The notes under the pieces are model-generated. The model saw nothing but the letters and a program-made list of their open reading frames with translations. It was not told the origin of the DNA and did no database searches. Positions 56,166-64,000 of a stretch of DNA of 64,000 nucleotides are shown here, piece after piece (position 1 is the stretch's first letter; the number at the start of each line of letters is the position of its first letter). This DNA comes from Eriocheir sinensis (taxonomy: Eukaryota > Arthropoda > Malacostraca > Decapoda > Varunidae), in contig NW_026110530.1 of assembly GCF_024679095.1 (NCBI RefSeq), positions 196,001 to 260,000 on the forward strand, given 5' to 3'. The translations under genes and the position numbers were made by a program.

Positions 56166-57904
56166 ATACACACACCCACACGGTCTCCCTCCCTCCCTCT
56201 CTCTCTCCTCGCGTCTCTCCCTCGCCGCTTCCCTCTCCGTCCCTTACTTTTTCTCCATTTTCCCTTTCTTCCTTTCCTCCATCTCCCTTCCTTCTTTCCC
56301 TTCCTATCTACCTTTCTTTCTCTTCCTTTCCTTTCATGTTCCTTCTCTTCCTTTTCTCCTTTTTTCTCATTCTCCTTCATTCTTATTTACCTTTTATTCC
56401 CTTTCCTCTTATTCCTTTTTCTTATTTCTTGTTTTTCCTTCTCTTCTTTCTACTTCTCTTTCCTTTCTTCTTCCCTCCTCCATGTTTTCTATTCTCTCTT
56501 TCTTTACGTTTCCTCACTTTCCTCTCTTTTTATCTATTATTTCTCTTCTCTCCTTTCTTCAATTTTCTTTCTCTCCCTTCCCTGTCTATCTACTCTCTTC
56601 TCTTCCTCCTCCTCCCCCTCCTCTCCACCCTTCCTTCCCTCCCTCTCCCTTCCCTTCTAACTTGCCAGCCCATCTCTATCTCTCCCTTCCCTCCCTCCTC
56701 CTCCTCCTCCTCCTACTCCTCCTCCTCCCTGCTGACATCTGCTGACACTGTTGTCTGACTCTTGGCGTCTGTCTGTCACGCGTGCCAATTCTTCTCTTCG
56801 TCTTCTCCTCCTCCTCCTTTTCCTCCTCTCCTCTCCTCTCCTTCTCCTCTTCTTCCTCCTCTCTTACCTTCTCCGTTTTCTCTTCCTTCTCTCTCTTTTG
56901 TTTTGTTTTCTTTGTGTTTTAATTTATTGTCTTTTCCTTTTCTTTTTTCTTTATTTTCTTTATTTCCTCTTCCGTTTTTATTTGTTTTATTCATTTTTCT
57001 TGTTTTTTTTTCGTTTCCTTTGGTTCTCTTTCTTCTGTTATTTCCTTCCTTCGTTTCTTCACTTTCTCTGCTTCTCTGTTTTTCCTTTTATCTCCTTTTC
57101 TTTCCTTTTCTTTCTTACTTTCTTTCGACTTTTCTCTCAGTAGTCCATATTCTTTCCTGCTCTCCTTTATCATTTCTTCCTTCCTTCCCTCCTTTCCTTC
57201 CTCCCTTCATTACTTCCTTCTTTCTTCTTCCTTCCTTTCCTCCTTCTTCCCTTCCTCCCTTCCTTCCCTCCTTCCTTTCTCCCTTCCTTCCCTCCTTTTT
57301 TTTCCTTCCTCCCTTCCTTTCCTCATTCTTCCCTTCCTCCCTTCCTTTCCTCCTTCTTCCCTTCCTTCCCTTCCTCCTTCCCTTATTCCTTCCTTCCTTC
57401 CTTCATTCATTCCCTCAGCTTCTAATCCATCTTTATCACCTTCTTAACTAACCTTCTCTTTGATCTTTTTATTCTCGTTCTTCCTTCCTTCTTTTTCTTA
57501 ATTTTTTTTTTAAGCATCTTCGCGTCTCACCTTCTTCACTTTCTTTTTCTTCGCCAAGCGCTTTGAAGATGATACTTGCCTCTTCATCTTTATCGCCTAA
57601 CTCATCTTTATCTTCCTTCACCTCGTCTATCTTCATTTTCCCTTCTCGTGTTCCTCCTTTTTTTTCGCCCTCTCTTTCTTCTTGTTCTTCTTCCTCCTCT
57701 TTCGTTCCCTCTCCTTTCATCTCTTTTTTTTCTCTCACTTCTGTTTTTCTTGCTCCTGTTTCCTTTTCTCTATTTTTTCCTTTATTTTCCTTGCTATTTT
57801 TATTTATTTTGTTTCGCCTTTCTTTCATCTCCTTCTCTCATTCATTTTTTTCTCTTTTTTTTCTTTTTCCTTTTTATTTATGTTTTGTTTCTGTTTATTT
57901 ATTA

Positions 57905-58490
57905 TGAGAGGAGGAGGAAGGAGGAAGGGTAAGGAGGAAATGGAAGGGAAGGGAAAAGAAGGTAGGAAAGGGAAGGGATGGAACGAAATGAAAAGTAAAT
58001 GGGAAGAAAGAGAGAAAAGAAAGAGAGGGGAGAAGAGAAAGTATGGAGGTAAAGGAAAGTAGGAAAAGGAGGAAAAGAAAGAAAAAGAAAAGGAAGGAAA
58101 AGAAGGAAAAGGAGGAAAAGACTAAATAAGCAATAAAGTGAGAAGGGAAAGAAGAGAAAGAGAAGAAAGAAAGAAAAGAAGAGAAAGAAGAGAGAAACGA
58201 AGAGGAAAGGAGAGGAAAATTGGAAAGGAAGGAAAGGGAAAGGAAGGAAAAAATAATCGAATGAAGAAAAGTAAAGAAGTAATATGAAGGAAAAGGATAA
58301 AAGACCAAATAGGCAATAAAGTGAGAAGAAGGAGAAAGAAAGAAAGAAAGAAAGAAAGAAAGGAAAGGAGAGGAAAATTGGAAGTTCAGGAAGGAAGAAA
58401 GGAAGGGAAAGAAGAAGAAAGAGAAGAAAGAAGAGAAAGAAGAGAGGAAAGGAGAGGAAAATTGGGAAGTTGGCTGAAAATACCCCTGAA
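57905..58490. repeat. polypurine block after a strand switch
   Basis: Abrupt change at about 57903 from C/T to G/A on the plus strand. (GAAA)n and (GGAAA)n words dominate. It is the mirror of the preceding domain and forms the first purine arm. Confidence 0.92.
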
Positions 58491-58647
58491 AGTTATTATA
58501 GAAATTCGATAAAATGTGCAAGAAAAGTAATATTGAAATCAATTACCGATGGGGAACAAAAAATATAAAAAACAAAAATATAAAAAATAATATCAGGGTT
58601 TTCTAAGTTATGGTTTCTTGTTAAAAGGTAAAGAGGAAAGGAAAGGG

Positions 58648-58650
<3 letters not shown>

Positions 58651-58714
<64 letters not shown>
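58651..58714. repeat. (CA)n microsatellite
   Basis: About 32 CA units at the transition back to pyrimidine-rich DNA. Confidence 0.96.
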
Positions 58715-58716
<2 letters not shown>

Positions 58717-58734
58717 ACTTATATTTTTCATTCA

Positions 58735-59730
58735 CCTTTTTTCTCTATTCTTTCTTCCTTCCCTCCCTCCTTCCTTCTTTCCCTCCCTTCCCTCCTTTCT
58801 TCTTTTCTTTCTTTCATTTCTCTTCCTTTATTCCCTCTTTCTTATCTCCCTTTCCTCCATTCTTTTCTCCAATCTTTTCCATCTTTTCTTCTTCTCATCT
58901 GTCTTCCTTTTCTCCTTTCCTTTCCTCCTCCTTTTTTTCTTTTCCTCTATCTTCTTCCTTTTATCACTCCTTCATATTTTTCTTCCTTCCTTCCTTCTAT
59001 CTTCCTTAATTCCTTCTTTCTTATCTTTCTTTCCCTCCTTCATATCTTTCTTCCTTCTTTTCTTCCTTTCCTTAATCTTTCTATATTCGTTTTATTCTTA
59101 TCATCCTTCCCTCTGTTCCTTTCAATCTTTTCTTTCTTGTCTTCTTCCTTTCCTCAACCTTCCTCTATTTCCTTCTTTCTTATCTTACTTTCCTCCATTC
59201 CTTTTCTCTATCTTTCTTTATACTTCTTCCTCATCTTCCCTTCTACTTTCCTTTCATTCTCTTATTCTTATTCTTTTCTTACTGCTTTTCTTCATTTCTT
59301 GTATCTTTTTTTTATCTTCCTTTCCTCCACTCCTTTCTTTCTTCAGTTCTTTCTTTGTTCCTTCTTTCGAATTTCTTTATCTCTATTACACTACAAATAT
59401 TATCGTGGTAAAGTGACCCCGTAGAAAAGGTGTAAACAGATCAGATTCCAGAGCTCTTCCTTCCTTCACTTCTACTCCTCTTCCTCCTCCTCCTCCTCCT
59501 CCTCCTCCTCCTCTTAGACCTTCTTCTCCTCCTCTTACTCCTCTTGCTACTCTTTCCAATAACAAAAACAACACGATTACTACGTCATGTTTTTTTTCTT
59601 TTTCTCTTCTCTTTTCTTTCTTTTTCTCTTCATTTTTCTCTTTATTTCTTTTTTTCTTATATTTTGTCTTTCTTCTATTCTCTTTTCTTTGTTTTCTTTT
59701 CAATTTTTTTTCTTCTTAGTTATTTTGTAT
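58735..59730. repeat. polypyrimidine block
   Basis: TTC/CTTT words throughout, with (CTC)n at 59478-59512. A 268-codon Ser/Phe/Leu frame overlaps it and is spurious. Confidence 0.92.
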
Positions 59731-59769
59731 TGTAATTATGTTATTTTATTTTGGTATTTCTTCATCTAC

Positions 59770-59952
59770 TATAACTACTACTACTACTACTACTATTACC
59801 ACTACAACTACTACTACTACTACTACCACTACTACAACCATCACCACACGACTCACCACCCTCTTAAACCTACAATTCCTCACCACACAACCACTACAAC
59901 CAACAACCATCCTCTACCACCACCACCACCACCACCACCACCACCACCACTA
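59770..59952. repeat. (CTA)n and (CCA)n trinucleotide arrays
   Basis: ACT repeats at 59775-59835, then CAC/ACC repeats at 59917-59950. Confidence 0.93.
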
Positions 59953-60041
59953 CTCTGAGGCATTATGTCATAGGCGAGGCATGTTGGCGCGCTACCCAGG
60001 AAGAAAGTGAGAAGTGGATATGCGGGCTGTGCTAATGTTTC

Positions 60042-60043
<2 letters not shown>

Positions 60044-60135
<92 letters not shown>
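60044..60135. repeat. (AG)n microsatellite
   Basis: About 46 AG units. Additional short arrays follow: (AGT)n 60246-60283, (TC)n 60337-60371, (AG)n 60484-60519. Confidence 0.96.
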
Positions 60136-60139
<4 letters not shown>

Positions 60140-60331
60140 GGGGAGAAGGGATGAGGATGTATGTATATGTTAATTTTCCATGTTTTTTAGCTTATCACGT
60201 ATTGTATGAGGGTTGTTGTTATTGGTGATAAATGCTTATTAATAGTAGTAGTATTAGTAGTAGTAGTAGTAGTAGTAGTAGTAATGGTGTCTGCCTCCTA
60301 ATATCTCTTTTATATTTGGGTTCCACTGAAG

Positions 60332-60381
<50 letters not shown>

Positions 60382-60479
60382 GCTCTCGCTATCTCTCTCT
60401 CTCTCTCTCTCTCTCGTTATTATAATCCCTGCCAATCAATACGACGGATGCAACAGGCCCTCTCTTTCTCTCTCTCCGC

Positions 60480-60521
<42 letters not shown>

Positions 60522-60726
60522 AATGGGTGAAAATATTGAGGGAATAAGTAAAAAAAAAAAGATTGTGACGGAAAGAAAAGAATTATAAGACAGAAGAGGA
60601 AGAGGAAGAGGAAAAGGAGGAGGAGGAAGAGAAAACAAAATAGTAACGAGGAGGAAAAAATAAGAAAATAAGAAAGATAAAATGAGAAACAACAATAAAA
60701 ACAGAAATAAAAACAACAAACAGCAA

Positions 60727-60729
<3 letters not shown>

Positions 60730-60782
<53 letters not shown>

Positions 60783-60783
60783 G
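60730..60783. repeat. (CAA)n microsatellite
   Basis: About 18 CAA units. Confidence 0.96.
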
Positions 60784-60849
60784 TAACAAGAAAAAGATGA
60801 ACAAAATAAAACGCTTTCAACTTGATCTTGATTTTTCTGATATTGTTTT

Positions 60850-61445
60850 GTTTTGACCTTCCTTGCTTTGACAAATAAAAAACAAGTTGATAAAGAAAGA
60901 GAGGAATGTAAAAAAGGAAAAAACAAAAGAGTTCACACATTCCTTCCTTGCTTAGACAAATAGAAAAAGAAACAAGTTGATGAAGAAAGAGAGGAATGAA
61001 AAAAGAAAAAAGTTCCCCCCTTCCTCCCTTGCTTAGAGAAATAAAAACAAGTTCATAAAAAAAGAGAATGAAAAAGAAAATAAAAAGAAAAGTTGAAAAA
61101 AATATAGAATTCCCACCTTCCTTCCTCGCCTAGAAAAGTAAAAACAAGTTGATAAAGAAAATGAGGAATGAAAAAGAAAAGCTGAAAAAAAATCCCACCT
61201 TCTTTTCTCGCTTAGAAAAATAAAAAAAACAAGTTGATAAAGAAAATGAGGAATGAAAAAGAAAAGCTGAAAAAAAATCCCACCTTCTTTCCTCGCTTAG
61301 AAAAATAAAAAAAACAAGTTGATAAAGAAAATGCGGAATGAAAAAGAAAAGAAAAAGAAAAGCTGAAAAATAAATCCCACCTTCTTTCCTCGCTTAGAAA
61401 AAAAAAACAAGCTGAAAAAGAAAATGAGCAATGAAAAAGAAAAGA
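60850..61445 (+). repeat. A-rich minisatellite, about seven units of ~80-95 bp
   Basis: Each unit holds 'CTTCCTTGCTTAGA' (later CTTTCCTCGCTTAGA), then '(A)nCAAGTTGATAAAGAAA' and 'GAGGAATGAAAAAG'. Units start near 60858, 60940, 61021, 61120, 61199, 61283 and 61380. Later units are more alike than earlier ones. Confidence 0.85.
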
Positions 61446-61649
61446 AAAAGAAGAGTTCCCACCCACCAGAAAACCGCAGCAAAATAACATCTTTGACATT
61501 CTCGTGAAAAAAAGAGAGAGAAAGAAAGAAAATAACGTGAAATTTAGCGACCGCCAAAAAGAATATATATGTTTTGAAGCAAGCTAAATTTTTACGCTCC
61601 GAAAAATTCACGACACATTCTCAGTTGTCCCAGTGAAGTTTTTTTTTTT

Positions 61650-62786
61650 TATTCTGTCCTTTTTCTATTATTTTCTTTCTTTTTTCCTCTTGACATTTTC
61701 CTTTTTTCCTTCCTTTTCTTTCTCCTGCTCTACGTTTTGTTATTTGTTGTTTCTTTTCTTTACTTTCTCTCTCACTCTCTTTCATTCTTTTTTTTTTCTA
61801 TTTTTCTTTTAGTTGTTTTATTCCTGTCATTCTTTCTCTTGTATTTCCTTTCTCCCCTTCTGACACTTTCTATTTTTGCTTCCTTTTTCTTCTTTTGTTT
61901 TTATCTTTTTTTTCAATTATATTTTTCCTCTCATTCTTTTCTCTTACTTCCTATTTATTTTTTTTCCATTTCTGATATCATCTTTTTCCCTTTTTCTTCT
62001 TTTTTGCATTCTTCTATTCCTCTTCGTTATTTTATATTCTTTCTCTCCTTCCTTCACTCTCTCACTCACTTTCCTTCTCTATTTTTGTATATCTTCATTT
62101 CTTTATTTTACTCATATTTATCTCTCTTACATTTATTCATATTATACTTATTAATTTCACTAAAGACTCATCATCAATTATTTTTTCCATTTTCTTTTAG
62201 TTCGTGATGAAATATATCTTACTCGAAAATAATCCCGTTTTCTTTTCTCATTTTCTTCTCTTTTTTACGTTTATTTCTACTGTAAAAAAGAAAAAGAAAA
62301 CGGACCACTGCAGACCAATATTGATTTACTGAAAAATTGTATCTATTCTCAGATCTCAAATTTATTATACCAGGAGTTTTTTTTCTTCTTTCTCTTTTTT
62401 TCTCTTTTCTTATCTCGTGATCTGCTTCCTCCTCCTCCTCCTCCTCCTCCTCCTCCTCCTCCTCCTCCTCCTCCTCCTCCTCCTCCTCCTCCTCCTTCTG
62501 CCTTCTCCTCTTCTTCTTCTTCTTCCTCCTCCTCCTATCCACAACTTCACTTTTCTTTCTTCCGCCTTCTCCTCCTTCAATTCCTCCTCCTCCTTCTCCT
62601 TCTTCTCCTTCTATAACGATCTTTTCTTAATTCGTTCTTTTTTTAATCTGTTTTTCGACTTGTCTTCCACTTCACATCCTCCTCTTCCTCCTCTTCCTCT
62701 TCTTCCTCTACGTTTCTCTCCATTTCTTTCCTTCCTTCCTTCCTTCCTTATTTCCTTCTTTCTCTTTCTCTTCTTCTCTTTATCTT

Positions 62787-62880
<94 letters not shown>
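61650..62880. repeat. polypyrimidine block with (CTC)n and (TC)n
   Basis: T/C-rich throughout, (CTC)n at 62426-62494 and (TC)n at 62791-62879. The short non-pyrimidine gap at 62280-62370 shows nothing recognisable. Confidence 0.92.
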
Positions 62881-62882
<2 letters not shown>

Positions 62883-62953
62883 CCTGTCACCCAATTAACT
62901 ATCTGGTCTCATTTCCGTGTGGTCCATCAGATGGCACCTTGTTCTTCTCATCC

Positions 62954-62974
62954 TTCTTCTTCTTCTTCTTCTTC

Positions 62975-63064
<90 letters not shown>
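62954..63064. repeat. compound (CTT)n(ATT)n(AGT)n array
   Basis: CTT to 62976, ATT to about 63033, AGT to 63063. A shorter relative with the same ATT then AGT order is at 63418-63474. Confidence 0.95.
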
Positions 63065-63103
63065 AATGTGTCTTCCCCCCAAAAAAATATACATTAAAAG
63101 TGT

Positions 63104-63250
63104 TCATGAAGCGAAGAAGGGGAGGAGGAGGAGGAGGAGGACGGGAGGAGGAGGAGGAGTGAAGAAGAAGAAGGAGAGAACAAAGGAGGAGGGGTCAGTC
63201 GGAAGAGTGAAGAGGATGGAGGTAAAGATTAAAGAGAGGAGAGAGTGAGT

Positions 63251-63334
<84 letters not shown>

Positions 63335-63441
63335 TGGAGAGAGAGGTAATATCAATAAAAAATAAAGAAAAAAGGAAAGAAAAAAAAGAAAAGAATGAAA
63401 AAAAAGAAAGAAAAAGATATTATTATTATTATTATTATTAT

Positions 63442-63474
<33 letters not shown>

Positions 63475-63480
63475 AGAGAG
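63104..63480. repeat. purine-rich DNA with (AG)n and (ATT)n(AGT)n
   Basis: GGA/GAA words at 63115-63240, (GA)n at 63254-63331, A-rich linker, then (ATT)n(AGT)n at 63418-63474. Confidence 0.93.
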
Positions 63481-63539
63481 TCAATAGCGTACTTCAGCTA
63501 GTATTAATTATAAACCAAAATCTATACCTGAAGTCGATC

Positions 63540-63795
63540 GATACTTGGTGATGGTGAATGATAGTGACGGGGGATGGTGATGATGGTGGTACTGCTGATA
63601 GTGACAATGATGATAAGACATGATGGTGAGGGTGACAGGTTTTGGGGGTCGTTGTGATAGTGAGGTATGGTGACAGTAGTGATGGTGATTCTTGTGGTGA
63701 TAGTGAGGTTAGAGGTGGTGATGGTGAAGGTATTTTGGGGTCGTTGTGATGGTGTAGTAAGGTGACAGTCGTGATTTTGATGGTGATACTGGAGA
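63540..63795. repeat. degenerate GATGGTGA-type repeat
   Basis: Many GATGGTGATG and GGTGATAGTGA words with drift. A ~75-bp period shows in 'GGGGTCGTTGTGATAGTGA' (about 63644) and 'GGGGTCGTTGTGATGGTG' (about 63736). Confidence 0.7.
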
Positions 63796-64000
63796 GAGAA
63801 AAAGAGAAAGAGAAAGTGATGAATAAAATAATGTTACAATAAAGTGATGGTGAAAGAGAAAGAGAAAGTGATGAATAAGATAATGTAACAAAAAGGTGAT
63901 AGTGAAAGAGAAAGAGAAAGTGATGAATAAGATAATGTAACAAAAAAATGATAGTGAAAGAGAAAGAGAAAGTGATGAATAAGATAATGTAACAAAAAGG
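63795..64000 (+). repeat. 52-bp tandem repeat running off the window
   Basis: AGAAAGTGATGAATAA occurs at 63811, 63863, 63915 and 63967, exactly 52 bp apart, with 'GATAATGTAACAAAAA' following. Units 2 to 4 are almost identical. The array continues past the window end. Confidence 0.93.

Larger units (their letters stand above)
51770..57900. repeat. 6-kb polypyrimidine domain
   Basis: The plus strand is overwhelmingly C and T, apart from islands at about 52890-52960, 53180-54240, 54900-55380 and 56070-56160. It includes (CTT)n at 52050-52104, (CTC)n at 52228-52266 and 52833-52882, (CTT)n at 55709-55760 and (CTTC)n at 57178-57415. Ser/Leu/Phe/Pro frames up to 282 codons occur across it and reflect composition only. 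Confidence 0.93.

Overview
The window is eukaryotic DNA, most likely from a decapod crustacean. Evidence for this is the very high density of long dinucleotide and trinucleotide microsatellites, three CR1-clade LINE copies and a fourth old fragment of types I associate with crab and shrimp genomes, an intron-containing Myb/SANT-type gene, and short dispersed repeats of decapod type. The species assignment is inference. There are no rRNA genes, CRISPR arrays or operons. Almost every long open frame in a low-complexity tract is spurious.

Layout. 1-10.9 kb is gene-poor and holds microsatellites, a ~0.86-kb fold-back candidate (5149-6010) and dispersed repeats. 10.9-12.8 kb holds the best host-gene candidate: an ATG with a myristoylation-type start, a Cys-containing domain, then a long array of acidic Trp-rich repeats (WxxFE, DPW), a stop, and a poly(A) signal. 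It appears to carry two compensating frameshifts. 14.6-14.9 kb (minus) is a probable internal exon of a secreted or membrane protein. 17.4-22.0 kb is a series of tandem arrays and a nested inverted-repeat cluster.

22.2-26.5 kb (minus) is a nearly full-length CR1 LINE, with an SGNH-esterase ORF1 and an endonuclease/reverse-transcriptase ORF2. 26.6-27.4 kb (minus) is a hAT transposase remnant. 28.3-30.0 kb (plus) is a decayed two-exon Myb/SANT gene whose intron holds a ~555-bp duplication. 31.4-40.4 kb is the central discovery: a decayed Polinton/Maverick (adintovirus-like) element. It still shows the packaging ATPase, retroviral-type integrase with chromodomain-like tail, a small pX-like protein, two unidentified segments, a candidate penton/minor capsid protein, a second minor capsid protein, a double-jelly-roll-type major capsid protein and an adenain-like protease, all on plus. 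The C-terminal part of a protein-primed family B DNA polymerase lies on minus. All are broken by frameshifts and stops, so this is a fossil.

41.7-44.1 kb (minus) is a second CR1-like LINE of another subfamily. 45.5-47.45 kb (plus) is a 5'-truncated sister of the 22-26 kb LINE, in opposite orientation. 47.5-64 kb has no supportable gene. It is a ~16-kb domain dominated by homopyrimidine/homopurine tracts with strand switches, microsatellites and small tandem arrays; the last array runs off the window.

The genes do not form a common pathway, except that the Polinton genes once formed one virion and replication module. Coordinates of degenerate elements are approximate and were read by eye.
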